Assembly: GCF_001524445.2 (NCBI RefSeq)
Contig: NZ_CP013417.1
Span: forward strand, 2,108,001-2,172,000
Length of the DNA stretch: 64,000 nt
Origin: Burkholderia savannae
Lineage (GTDB): Bacteria > Pseudomonadota > Gammaproteobacteria > Burkholderiales > Burkholderiaceae
Reading direction: 5' to 3'
Within the stretch, counting starts at the first letter, position 1; every line of letters starts with the position of its first letter. Position numbers and translations under genes: made by a program. The notes beneath the pieces were generated by a model. It had not been told where the DNA came from and did not search any database. It saw only the letters and a program-made list of their open reading frames with translations. This document shows positions 27,452 to 35,202 of this stretch, piece after piece.

Positions 27452-28363
27452 TCAATAGGCGACCGTCTCGGCCCGCCCACCCCGAATCACTTCGATGCTG
27501 CCGCCCGCGCGCGGCGCGGCCGCCGCCGTGGCCACCCGCGCGGGCGCCGCGCGCGGCGTCTGCGCCGGCACGCCGCCGCTGCCCGACAGCTCGCCCAGCA
27601 CGAGCCCGCCCGCCGCCTGATTCGAAGGCCCACCCGCGCTCGATGCGCGCATCGCGACCGTCTGCGCGGCGACGTCCTCGTCGCGCGGGCTGCGCAGCGC
27701 GAGCACGAGCCGGCCGCTCGCTTCGGCGAGCGTGAGCGCGTCGACCTGCGCGGTCGGCACGGCGAGCACCGCGGTGCGCGCGCCCGCGCCCGTCGGGCCC
27801 GGCGAGCCGTCGCGATCGGTCGTCGCATCGCCGAACGACAGCACGCGCACCCGCGACAGCAGCAGCCGCGCCTGCGATCGCGTGATCTCGGAGCCGTTCG
27901 AGCCGAAGCCGGCTTCGCGCTTCAGATTCACGAACACGTCGACGAAGTTGCCGGGCCGCAGCCGATTGCCGACCGCGTTCGTGTCGTCGACCTTGATCGC
28001 GATCGCGCGCTCGCCCGGCGCGATCTGGTCGGCGAGCCCCGACATCAGCTCGCTCTCGAGCACGGGCGCCTGCGCGACGATGTCGCTCGCGGGGATGCGG
28101 CCCGTGACGAGCATCGGATTCGGGAATGCGCCCGCGATCGGCGTCGGCGTCTGCTGCACCTTCAGCGCATCGGCGGGAATCGGCTGCCCGGCCGGCAGCG
28201 CGCGCTTCGCGACGACGACGGGCACCATCGCCGTGGCAACGGCGGGCGCGGCAACCGGCGCGGCGGGCGCGGGCTTGCGCCCGAGCAGCCACGCGTAAAT
28301 GCCGAGCAGGATCGCGATCCCGATCAGCAGCCCCGCGACGATCTTGGTCAAGTGATTGGCCAT
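27452..28363 (-). CDS. rcpC: RcpC/CpaB, Tad periplasmic assembly protein
   Basis: 303 residues: one membrane anchor (KIVAGLLIGIAILLGIYAWLLG), then a SAF domain (VPVVVAKRALPAGQPIPADALK) followed by the CpaB/RcpC core (GERAIAIKVDDTNAVGNRLRPGNFVDVFVN and LLLSRVRVLSFGD). Ala/Pro-rich linker and short C-terminus. Likely contacts the RcpA secretin in the periplasm. Located between tadE and rcpA. Confidence 0.9.
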   Translation of the reverse strand: MANHLTKIVAGLLIGIAILLGIYAWLLGRKPAPAAPVAAPAVATAMVPVVVAKRALPAGQPIPADALKVQQTPTPIAGAFPNPMLVTGRIPASDIVAQAPVLESELMSGLADQIAPGERAIAIKVDDTNAVGNRLRPGNFVDVFVNLKREAGFGSNGSEITRSQARLLLSRVRVLSFGDATTDRDGSPGPTGAGARTAVLAVPTAQVDALTLAEASGRLVLALRSPRDEDVAAQTVAMRASSAGGPSNQAAGGLVLGELSGSGGVPAQTPRAAPARVATAAAAPRAGGSIEVIRGGRAETVAY

Positions 28364-28451
28364 GGTTGTTATCAGTGCAGCGCAAGAGAAGTCGTTGGAG
28401 AAGGCCGCCGGCGCGCGGCGCGGCGCGGCGGCCCGGCCTAGTCGATCGCGT

Positions 28452-28919
28452 TCATATAATGTTCGTCGGGTTGATCTGCACCGTCGCTTGGCTCGTCAGC
28501 GCCGTCGGCAGCACCGCGTTGAAGAGCGCGACCGTCGGCACGAGCGGATTGGCCGCGTACGGATACGTGACCGTCACCTGGATGCAGTACATCGTCGAGT
28601 CGTACGAGCACGTGAAATTCTGCGAGGTCGAGCACGTCGCGCCCGACAGCCAGCCCGTCAGGTTGTTCGCGGCCGTGCACGCGGCCGCGGCGCGCAGGCC
28701 GAGCGCCGCCGCGGGCGTTTGCGCGACCTGGTAGTTGAGCGCCGCGCGCGCGCCCTCCGTCGCGGCGAGCGTCAGGCTCTGCTGCGCGGCGAAGATCATC
28801 CCGTACGTGATGATTCCGTAGAGGATCATGAAGAAGACGGGAAACAGGATCGCGAATTCGACCGCGGTCGCGCCGCGCTGGCGCCGTAACGACGCGAACC
28901 GCCCGAGCGCGCGCTTCAT
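28452..28919 (-). CDS. tadE: TadE-like minor pseudopilin
   Basis: 155 residues. Prepilin-type N-terminus RRQRG|ATAVEFAILFPVFFMILYGIITYGMIF: cleavage after Gly with the Glu-Phe pair at +5/+6, as in TadE, followed by a membrane helix and a periplasmic domain with four spaced cysteines (AAACTAANN, SGATCSTSQNFTCSYDSTMYCIQV) probably forming disulfides. Start ATG 28919 overlaps the tadV stop by 3 bp (ATGA), implying coupling. Confidence 0.9.
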   Translation of the reverse strand: MKRALGRFASLRRQRGATAVEFAILFPVFFMILYGIITYGMIFAAQQSLTLAATEGARAALNYQVAQTPAAALGLRAAAACTAANNLTGWLSGATCSTSQNFTCSYDSTMYCIQVTVTYPYAANPLVPTVALFNAVLPTALTSQATVQINPTNII

Positions 28920-29416
28920 CGCGTGCCTCCGGTGTGAATCAGGTAGACGAGCCACGCGGCGGCGGGCGCGACGAGAAACGCCGCATAAGGCGCGGAGCGG
29001 TGCGCACCGAGCGCGAACGCGGGCGCGCCGCTGCGGCCGAGCGAGCCGAACGGCGTGCGGCTCAGGAACATGAGGCCGAGCGCGTGAATGCCCGCCGCGA
29101 CGCTCGCGACGATCCACAGCCACGGCAGCGCCGACAGGCCGCACCACGCGCCGAGCACCGCGAATACCTTGACGTCCGCGGCACCCATCACGCGCAGCGC
29201 GAAAAACGGAAAAAGCGAAACCAGGCCGACTACCCCGCCGATCAATGCGCCTGTCAACGTCGTATTGAATGGGTTTTGTCGGCAGACTGTAAAAATGATA
29301 ACGACGGCAAGACCGACAAGCACCAATTCGTTGGAAATACGGCGATCGCGACAATCGGAAATTGCAACGGCCGCAGTCCAGGCGAAAAAGAATCCAATAC
29401 TGAAGAGGTGAATCAT
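28916..29416 (-). CDS. tadV: TadV, A24-family prepilin peptidase
   Basis: 166-residue multi-pass aspartic protease that cleaves Flp and TadE. Catalytic Asp residues are visible in ISDCRDRRISNELVLVG (first) and GAADVKVFAVLG (the GxGD-like block, here GAAD). Five or six hydrophobic segments; short relative to type IV PilD because it lacks the methylase domain, as is normal for TadV/CpaA. It follows flp and overlaps tadE. Confidence 0.9.
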   Translation of the reverse strand: MIHLFSIGFFFAWTAAVAISDCRDRRISNELVLVGLAVVIIFTVCRQNPFNTTLTGALIGGVVGLVSLFPFFALRVMGAADVKVFAVLGAWCGLSALPWLWIVASVAAGIHALGLMFLSRTPFGSLGRSGAPAFALGAHRSAPYAAFLVAPAAAWLVYLIHTGGTR

Positions 29417-29497
29417 TTCAACCCCGGCCGCCCAGCAACGTTTGCGGATTGCCGAAGCAATCCGCAATTCGTGATAACGCGCAATTGGATGTGAAAG

Positions 29498-29668
29498 TCA
29501 AGCCGCTGGCAATTTGCTGGCGATCGTGCTGAACAGCGCGCTCAGATCGGTACCGAGCGTGCCGACGGTCGTCGCGATGGCCACCGCGATGAGACCCGCG
29601 ATCAACCCGTATTCGATCGCGGTTACCCCTGCGTCCTCATTAAGGAAGCGCTTCATCAGTTGTTTCAT
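29498..29668 (-). CDS. flp: Flp major pilin
   Basis: 56-residue prepilin from ATG 29668 (GAGGAT upstream). Leader MKQLMKRFLNEDAG is cleaved before VTAIEYGLIAGLIAVAIATTVG; the Glu-Tyr pair at mature +5/+6 is the Flp signature. First gene of the minus-strand Tad operon and only pilin gene seen; most likely the most abundant product, which would fit an mRNA hairpin or processing site downstream, but none stands out in the 81-bp gap to tadV. Confidence 0.95.
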   Translation of the reverse strand: MKQLMKRFLNEDAGVTAIEYGLIAGLIAVAIATTVGTLGTDLSALFSTIASKLPAA

Positions 29669-30077
29669 GTTGATCCTCGTGCCTTGAGTCTTCACTGGCC
29701 TTGCTTTTCGCTATCGGCCGACCTTGCCCCGCCAGTCCGACTTTAATGCCGGCTCGGGCGGTTTGGTTATAACTCTTTTTTCAAGAGTTTCTAACAATTT
29801 GATACAAGTTAACATTCATGTCGGCGGCTCCCTCCTCGTATTCCCTGATGTACTATGTCGTACAAATTACGCACGGGCGCATCATATATCCGAACTTTTT
29901 TTCGTTCCACATCTTTGTCAATTTTGATCAGACATTATGACAGCGCGCACGCTTATTTTTACGGCCTATCGGTAGCCCTTACCCATAAGGACTTACGATA
30001 GGTTAGATCTACATATCTAATCCATTAGTAAATCAGACGATTCAAATATCGATGAATCGTGCCCTGCATTTGTCGCA

Positions 30078-30098
30078 CGTTACGCCGCACGCGTAACG
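30078..30098. promoter_or_regulatory. Inverted repeat, candidate upstream activating site
   Basis: CGTTACGC and GCGTAACG, 8-bp perfect arms 5 bp apart, centred about 165 bp upstream of the -24 element at 30254. That spacing is usual for enhancer-binding-protein sites of sigma54 promoters. Additional CGTTAC half-sites follow at about 30110-30121. Confidence 0.5.
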
Positions 30099-30253
30099 CA
30101 AAGCGCGCGGCGTTACGTTACGAACACATAAAAACACGCCCGCCGCACGCGCCTTCCCCTTCATCACCCGAAACCTCCCGTTCGCCTCAAATCCTTTACC
30201 GACAAGGGTTTGCTGGCCATCTCCTCACGCACCGAAAAGACCGTCCAGCGAAA

Positions 30254-30269
30254 TGGCACGCCAGTTGCA
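30254..30269 (+). promoter_or_regulatory. Sigma54 (-24/-12) promoter
   Basis: TGGCACG-CCAG-TTGCA matches the RpoN consensus TGGCACG-N4-TTGCW at every defined position. The predicted transcription start near 30280 leaves a short leader before the lipoprotein gene, whose GAGGA ribosome-binding site is at 30322-30326. Confidence 0.85.
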
Positions 30270-30328
30270 GAGAAGTCGTCCGCAGGGGCAGCACACCAAT
30301 GAACAGACAACACACCAATGCGAGGACG

Positions 30329-32005
30329 ATGATGAATATTCAGACCATTTCTCATGGCACGCTCCGGACGACTTTGATCGCGGCCACCGTGGCAGCCATG
30401 CTCTCCCTTTCCGCTTGCGGCGGTTCCGGCACGATCAGCAAGGGCCTCGACGGCTCGGGCTCCGGCTCCGGCGGCGGCAACGCGATTTCCACGACGGGCG
30501 ACGGTTCGGGTTCGGGTTCGGGTTCGGGTTCGGGTTCGGGTTCGGGTTCGGGTTCGGGTTCGGGTTCGGGTTCGGGTTCGGGTTCGGGCGGCACGAGCGG
30601 CTCGAGCGGCTCGGGTTCCGGCGGCAGCGGCGGCGCCGGCTCGACGGGCGGCCTGTCGGGCGGCGGCGGCTCGACCTCCGGCGGCGGCTCCACGTCGGGC
30701 AGCGGTTCGACCTCGGGCGGCACGTCGACTTCGTCGAGCGTCAACGCGCTCGGCACGGTCGCCGGCAACGCGGGCGGCATCATCAGCGGCGCCGGCTCGA
30801 CCGTGTCGGGCCTCGGCACCGTCGTCGGCAGCCAGGCGCTGCCCGGCGTGAACCCGCAGACGACGCAGGCGCTCGGCGGCGTCGTCCAGAGCCTCGGCGG
30901 CGCGGTCGGCGCGCTCGGCTCGGGCGTGACGAGCGGCATCGGCCAGCTCGGCTCGTCGACCAATCCGATCGGCACGACCGTCGCGAGCACGGGCGGCGTG
31001 GTCAGCCAGTTGGGCGGTGCCGTCACGCAGACGGGCAATCTCGTCACGAGCCTCGGCACGGGCCCGCTCGCGCCGCTGTCGCCCCTCACGTCGCCGCTCG
31101 GCGGCGCCGTCAGCACGCTCGGCAACGCGATCACCGCGGGCGGCACGACGCTCACCACCGCGCTGTCGACGGGCCCCGTCCAGCAACTGACGCAGACGGT
31201 CAGCTCCGCGATCACGCCGATCACGTCGATGGTCACGGGCGCGACGCAAACGGTCGGCAACGTGACGGGCCTCGGCGCGCCCGTCAACACGCTGCTCGGC
31301 ACGATCGGCGGCGGCCTGAACCAGGCCGGCGCGCTGATCTCGAAGACGGGCAACAACCCGGTCACGACGGGCCTCGGCCAGACCGTGTCGGCCACCGGCA
31401 ACACGATCACGTCGGTCGGCGGCCTGCTGACGGGCGGCACCGGTTCGACGAATCCGCTCGCGCCGATCACGGCCGCGGTCGGCGGCCTGACGGGCACGCT
31501 GAGCGGCGTGAGCGGCGCAACTTCGGGCACCCCGCTCGCGCCGCTCACGAACGTCGTGTCGACCGTCACGGGCGCGCTCACGGGCGCAACCGGCGGCACG
31601 ACGGGCTCGAGCAACCCGCTCGCCCCCGTCACGGGCCTCGTGTCGACCGTCACCGGCGCACTCACGGGCGCAACGGGCGGCACGACGGGCTCGAGCAACC
31701 CGCTCGCCCCCGTCACGGGCCTCGTGTCGACCGTCACCGGCGCGCTCACGGGCGCAACGGGCGGCGCGACGACGTCGACGAGCCCGCTCGCCCCGATCAC
31801 GAACCTCGTGTCGACCGCGACGGGCGCGCTGAGCGGCGCGGCAACGGCGGCGCCGGCGACGAGCTCGACGTCGACCGCGACGAATCCGGTCGCGAGCCTC
31901 ACCGCGCCGCTGACGGGCACGAGCACCGGCACGAGCGGCACGACCAACCTGCTGTCGCCCGTTACGTCGCTCGTCGGCGGCCTGCTCGGCGGCATCAAGA
32001 AGTAA
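30329..32005 (+). CDS. Gly/Ser/Thr-rich repeat lipoprotein A (unknown function)
   Basis: 558 residues from ATG 30329 (30332 equally possible; ATG 30299 would add ten residues but has no ribosome-binding site). Lipoprotein signal with lipobox SLSAC (Cys30). Then a (Gly-Ser)n linker of about 14 units, a Gly/Ser-rich linker, and about 450 residues of low-complexity Gly/Thr/Val/Ala/Leu sequence with periodic hydrophobics. An 84-bp/28-residue repeat (NPLAPVTGLVSTVTGALTG-type) is tandem near the C-terminus. No known catalytic or TPS-secretion domain is recognised. The central block around residues 240-305 is shared with the next gene. First gene after the sigma54 promoter. Confidence 0.75.
   Translation: MMNIQTISHGTLRTTLIAATVAAMLSLSACGGSGTISKGLDGSGSGSGGGNAISTTGDGSGSGSGSGSGSGSGSGSGSGSGSGSGSGGTSGSSGSGSGGSGGAGSTGGLSGGGGSTSGGGSTSGSGSTSGGTSTSSSVNALGTVAGNAGGIISGAGSTVSGLGTVVGSQALPGVNPQTTQALGGVVQSLGGAVGALGSGVTSGIGQLGSSTNPIGTTVASTGGVVSQLGGAVTQTGNLVTSLGTGPLAPLSPLTSPLGGAVSTLGNAITAGGTTLTTALSTGPVQQLTQTVSSAITPITSMVTGATQTVGNVTGLGAPVNTLLGTIGGGLNQAGALISKTGNNPVTTGLGQTVSATGNTITSVGGLLTGGTGSTNPLAPITAAVGGLTGTLSGVSGATSGTPLAPLTNVVSTVTGALTGATGGTTGSSNPLAPVTGLVSTVTGALTGATGGTTGSSNPLAPVTGLVSTVTGALTGATGGATTSTSPLAPITNLVSTATGALSGAATAAPATSSTSTATNPVASLTAPLTGTSTGTSGTTNLLSPVTSLVGGLLGGIKK
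30503..30586 (+). repeat. (GGTTCG)14 hexanucleotide tract
   Basis: Fourteen perfect GGTTCG copies encoding the Gly-Ser linker of lipoprotein A. Slippage changes linker length by two residues per unit without frameshift. The TTC-containing codon choice (TCG, GGT) is also unlike the GGC-biased surroundings. Confidence 0.95.
31556..31840 (+). repeat. 84-bp in-frame tandem repeat in lipoprotein A
   Basis: The motif beginning GTGTCGACCG recurs at 31556, 31640, 31724 and 31808, exactly 84 bp apart; the middle copies are nearly identical. Each encodes VSTVTGALTGATGGTTGSS plus NPLAPVTGL. Confidence 0.9.
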
Positions 32006-32011
32006 CAGGCA

Positions 32012-32044
32012 GGCGCCCGTCCGCCCAACAGGGCGGGCGCCCGT
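32012..32044 (+). terminator. GC-rich intercistronic hairpin
   Basis: GGCGCCCGTCCGCCC-AACA-GGGCGGGCGCC stem-loop starting 7 bp after the lipoprotein A stop, without a T-run. More likely an mRNA-stabilising or attenuating structure than a full terminator, since the next gene starts 35 bp later. Confidence 0.5.
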
Positions 32045-32078
32045 CCAGCATCAGAGAAGAGACAGCGAGGAGAACATC

Positions 32079-33344
32079 ATGAACCAGAAACGTTTCGTCC
32101 CGTCGTTCGCGGTCGCGGCCTGGCGCGTTCCGCTCACCGCGCTCGCGGCCGCGTGCGTGCTCGCCGCGTGCGGCGGCAGCGACGTCACCGCGCCGCCGTC
32201 CGCGAACAACGGCGGCAGCGGCAACAACACGACGCCGACCAACCCGAACAACCCGACGACGACCACGACCGGCACGTCCGGCGTCGTCAACACGCTCGGC
32301 AAGACCGCGACCGATATCGGCAACACGGTCGGCTCGACGAGCGTGCCGGGCCTCGGCAGCGGCGTCACGCAAGGCGTCGGCGCGACGGTGAGCAGCACGG
32401 GCGGCATCGTCAACGCCGCCGCCGACGCGATCAGCAACGGCCTCGGCCAGATCGGCTCGACGCAGAATCCGGTCGGCACGACGGTCGCGGGCCTCGGCAA
32501 CGTCGTGAGCGCCGCGAGCAATACCGTGCAAGGCGCAAGCCAGACGGTGCAGGCGCTCGGCACCGGCCCGCTCGCGCCGCTCTCGCCCGTCACGACGCCC
32601 GTCGCGGGTGCGCTCGCGACGGCGGCGAACGGCGTGAACGCGGCCGGCACGATGCTCGGCAACGCGCTGTCGACGGGCCCGGTCCAGCAGATCACGCAAC
32701 CGATCAGCTCGGCGGTCACGCCGCTCGTCATCACGGCGGGCCAGGTCACGCAGACGGTGGGCACGACGACGGGCGTCGGCCAGCCGGTGTCGGGCCTGCT
32801 GCAGCAGGTCGGCGGCGCGATCAGCTCGGCCGGCACTCAGATCGCGGGCACGTCGTCGCAGCCGGTGGTCGGCGACGTCGGCCAGCTCGTGTCGACGCTC
32901 GGCAACACCGTGACGAACGCGGGCGGCCTCGTCAATCCGGCCGCACCGAACGGCGCGGCGCCGATCCCCGGTCTCATCACGAGCCTCGTCGGCGGCTCGA
33001 CGGCGACGGTCGCGAGCGGCTCGGGTTCGAGCTCGGGCTCGACGCTCGGCAGCCCGCTGAACGGCCTGCTGTCGAGCCTCGGCGGCGGCGCGCTGCCGAC
33101 CGGCGCGCTCGGCGGCGGCACGACGTCGGGCGGCGCGAGCAACCCGCTTGCGCCGATCACGAGCCTCGCGAGCGGCGGCACGGGTGCTAGTACAAACCCG
33201 CTCGCGCCCGTTACCAGTTTGCTGAATACTGTCACGGGCACGTTGTCCGGCGCCACGTCGTCGTCGACGGCGAGCGGCTCGACGACGGGGCTCCTCGCTC
33301 CCGTGACGGGCGCGCTCGGCACGCTGGGCAGCTTTGGTAAGTGA
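32079..33344 (+). CDS. Gly/Ser/Thr-rich repeat lipoprotein B (paralogue of A)
   Basis: 421 residues. Lipobox VLAAC (Cys31) after a basic/hydrophobic signal, then an Asn/Thr/Pro-rich linker (NNTTPTNPNNPTTTTTG) in place of the Gly-Ser tract. The remainder is Gly/Thr/Val/Ala-rich with regular hydrophobics. Block GPLAPLSPVTTPVAGALATA and STGPVQQITQPISSAVTPLV (about residues 160-225) closely matches lipoprotein A, and NPLAPVTSLLNTVTGTLSGA repeats its C-terminal module. Both proteins therefore derive from duplication. No catalytic motif is seen. AGCGAGGAG ribosome-binding site upstream. Function unknown; a fibrous or surface-exposed role is plausible. Confidence 0.75.
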   Translation: MNQKRFVPSFAVAAWRVPLTALAAACVLAACGGSDVTAPPSANNGGSGNNTTPTNPNNPTTTTTGTSGVVNTLGKTATDIGNTVGSTSVPGLGSGVTQGVGATVSSTGGIVNAAADAISNGLGQIGSTQNPVGTTVAGLGNVVSAASNTVQGASQTVQALGTGPLAPLSPVTTPVAGALATAANGVNAAGTMLGNALSTGPVQQITQPISSAVTPLVITAGQVTQTVGTTTGVGQPVSGLLQQVGGAISSAGTQIAGTSSQPVVGDVGQLVSTLGNTVTNAGGLVNPAAPNGAAPIPGLITSLVGGSTATVASGSGSSSGSTLGSPLNGLLSSLGGGALPTGALGGGTTSGGASNPLAPITSLASGGTGASTNPLAPVTSLLNTVTGTLSGATSSSTASGSTTGLLAPVTGALGTLGSFGK

Positions 33345-33352
33345 TGCGAAGT

Positions 33353-33384
33353 ACCGCGCGCTCCTTCCGGCAAGGAGTGCGCGG
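33353..33384 (+). terminator. Hairpin after lipoprotein B
   Basis: CCGCGCGCTCCTT-CCGGC-AAGGAGTGCGCGG, about 13 bp with one mismatch, 9 bp after the stop and lacking a T-run. Possible attenuator or RNA-stability element before the transporter gene. Confidence 0.5.
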
Positions 33385-33419
33385 CGCGGTGGCAGTCGGA
33401 TTAGAACAACGGAAGACCA

Positions 33420-33449
33420 CGATGCGCGGCGCGCCAAACGCCGCGCATC
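33420..33449 (+). terminator. Second hairpin before the transporter gene
   Basis: Perfect 11-bp stem GATGCGCGGCG / CGCCGCGCATC with a 7-nt loop, 46 bp before the transporter ATG and followed by A/T-poor sequence. It could set differential expression between the lipoproteins and the transporter. Confidence 0.45.
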
Positions 33450-33494
33450 GACATTAGAAGATCACAAGCACAAAGAGGCCCACGAGGAATCACA

Positions 33495-35174
33495 ATGAAA
33501 TCCAGACACGAATCTTGGATGCTCTTGCTCGCGCTCGTCGCGGCCGCCGGTGCCGCGCATGCGCAGAGCCGCTCGGGCGGCAACCCGCTCGAAGCGCTGC
33601 CACAGATCAACACTCCTCAGCGGCCGAGCGTGACCGTGCAGGTCGCGCCGCAGGAAGTCCAGGTGCAGGCGCTGCTCGCGCGGCATCTGACGCCGACCTC
33701 GTTCCAGGTCGAAGGCGTCAAGTCGATTCCGTTCGAAGAGATCTCGCAGCGCTTCACGCCGCTCGTCGGCAAGGACATCACGATCGGCCAGTTGATCGAG
33801 ACGGCGAACGGCGTGACGAAGCTGTATCAGGAGCGCGGCTACGCCCTCTCGTTCGCGTTCATCCCCGCGCAGACGTTCGAAGGCGGCGCCGTGCGCGTGA
33901 CGGTGGTCGAAGGCTACGTCGCGAACGTGAAGATCACCGGCCGGCCCGGCGCGATGGAACCGAAGGTGCGCGCGATCGCCGCGCACATCATGGATGATCG
34001 GCCGCTGCGCCGCGCGACGTTCGAGCGCTACGTGAACACGTTCGGCCTGCTGCCCGGCGTGGCCGTCAAGGCGAACGTGCCGCCGCCGCAGAACACCGAC
34101 GGCGCGACGACGCTCGAGCTGAACGTCGATCGCAAGCCGTTCAACGTGAGCGCGGGGCTCAATACGAACAACCCTGGTCTGCAGGGGCTCTTCACGATGA
34201 CCGAGAACGGCCTCACGTCGCTCGGCGAGCAGATGAGCATCTCCGCGCTGTTCCCGAAGGGGCCGAACAACCAGACGTACGTGTCGTTTAGCGGCGCCGT
34301 GCCGATCGGCAGCAACGGCCTCGTCACGCGCCTCGACGCGAGCCACTACCGCGGCAATCCGTCCGTCGACCAGACCGTGCTGCCGAACGTCCAGCGCACC
34401 GTGATCAACGACAAGCTCGGCCTGTCCGCATCGTATCCGCTGATGCTGAGCAATCAGCGCAGTCTGCTCGGCACGGTGTCGGGCTATGCGTCGCACAGCG
34501 AGGATCGCTACCAGAACCAGATCACCGGCGCGATGATCGGCACGCGCTCGCAGGTGCGCGTGCTGCAAATGCAGCTCGACTACACGAGCGTGCAGCCGAA
34601 ACAAGTGCAGAAGCTGAGCTTCAATGTCGCGAAGGCGTTCGACATTCTCGGCGCGTCGAAATCGGGCATCACGAACATCCCGGGCGTCGTCGCGACGAAT
34701 CCCGCGTCGACGACGTTCGTGCGCACCGGCGCGACCTTCGTGCAGACGAACGAGTGGCCGTTCAAGATCGGCTCGACCGTGCAGCTCACCGGCCAGTACA
34801 GCCCGGATTCGCTGCCGACCACCGAGCAGATCTCGTTCGGCGCGCAGCGCTTCGCGCTCGGCTATCAACCGGGCGAGACGTCGGGCGATTCGGGATGGGG
34901 CGCGTCGCTCGAGCTCAATCGCGCATTCGCGCCGGGCTTCACGTACCTGAAGAGCATCACGCCATACGTCGCGTACGACATGGCGCGCGTGTATCTGCAT
35001 TCGGGCACGCCGGTGCCGCACCGCCTGTCGTCGGTCGCGCTCGGCGTGCGATTGACCGACAGCCGCTTCTACAATCTTGACGTGTCGATCGCGAAACCCG
35101 TCGGCGATGCGCCGATCGAAAGCGCGTCGCGCAGCCCGCGCGTGAACGCATCGTTCTCGTATCAGCTCTACTGA
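33495..35174 (+). CDS. ShlB/FhaC/HecB-type outer-membrane transporter (TpsB-like)
   Basis: 559 residues, the normal TpsB length. Signal peptide LLALVAAAGAAHA|QS; a POTRA-type domain (about 70-145: FQVEGVKSIPFEEISQRFTPLVGKDITIGQL and YQERGYALSFAFIPAQTFEGGAVRVTVVEGYV); a second POTRA-like segment to about 215; then the Omp85-family beta-barrel, ending in the aromatic-terminal strand VNASFSYQLY. Such proteins secrete a TpsA exoprotein across the outer membrane. No gene encoding a TPS domain (NPNGI/NPNL hemagglutinin type) lies nearby; the only companions are lipoproteins A and B. An AGGAA-type site precedes ATG 33495. Confidence 0.88.
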   Translation: MKSRHESWMLLLALVAAAGAAHAQSRSGGNPLEALPQINTPQRPSVTVQVAPQEVQVQALLARHLTPTSFQVEGVKSIPFEEISQRFTPLVGKDITIGQLIETANGVTKLYQERGYALSFAFIPAQTFEGGAVRVTVVEGYVANVKITGRPGAMEPKVRAIAAHIMDDRPLRRATFERYVNTFGLLPGVAVKANVPPPQNTDGATTLELNVDRKPFNVSAGLNTNNPGLQGLFTMTENGLTSLGEQMSISALFPKGPNNQTYVSFSGAVPIGSNGLVTRLDASHYRGNPSVDQTVLPNVQRTVINDKLGLSASYPLMLSNQRSLLGTVSGYASHSEDRYQNQITGAMIGTRSQVRVLQMQLDYTSVQPKQVQKLSFNVAKAFDILGASKSGITNIPGVVATNPASTTFVRTGATFVQTNEWPFKIGSTVQLTGQYSPDSLPTTEQISFGAQRFALGYQPGETSGDSGWGASLELNRAFAPGFTYLKSITPYVAYDMARVYLHSGTPVPHRLSSVALGVRLTDSRFYNLDVSIAKPVGDAPIESASRSPRVNASFSYQLY

Positions 35175-35202
35175 CGCGCTCGCGCCCTTCCCGCTGCGCT
35201 CA

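Larger units (their letters stand above)
29669..30298. promoter_or_regulatory. AT-rich divergent control region, flp operon / lipoprotein-TpsB cluster
   Basis: About 630 bp, strikingly AT-rich against its surroundings (especially 29757-30060), between flp (minus) and the lipoprotein cluster (plus). Dyads: AACTCTT-N5-AAGAGTT at 29771-29789, TTAGAT-N6-ATCTAA at 30003-30020 and CGTTACGC-N5-GCGTAACG at 30078-30098, with further GTTACG copies to 30121. A sigma54 promoter lies at its right end. No clean sigma54 or sigma70 promoter facing flp could be assigned. AT-rich islands like this are typical targets of H-NS/MvaT-like silencers (family knowledge). Confidence 0.7.

Noticed and set aside
29724..29927. 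67-codon open frame inside the AT-rich control region
   Set aside because: No ribosome-binding site, no recognisable protein features, and it lies in a regulatory-looking region.
30503..31840. CRISPR-like repeats
   Set aside because: The repeats are contiguous and in-frame coding (hexamer and 84-bp units), with no spacers and no cas genes.
30253..32082. Alternative overlapping frame through lipoprotein A giving Phe-Gly and Arg-rich sequence
   Set aside because: No signal peptide or coherent domain; the +1 translation of the hexamer repeat merely gives (Phe-Gly)n.
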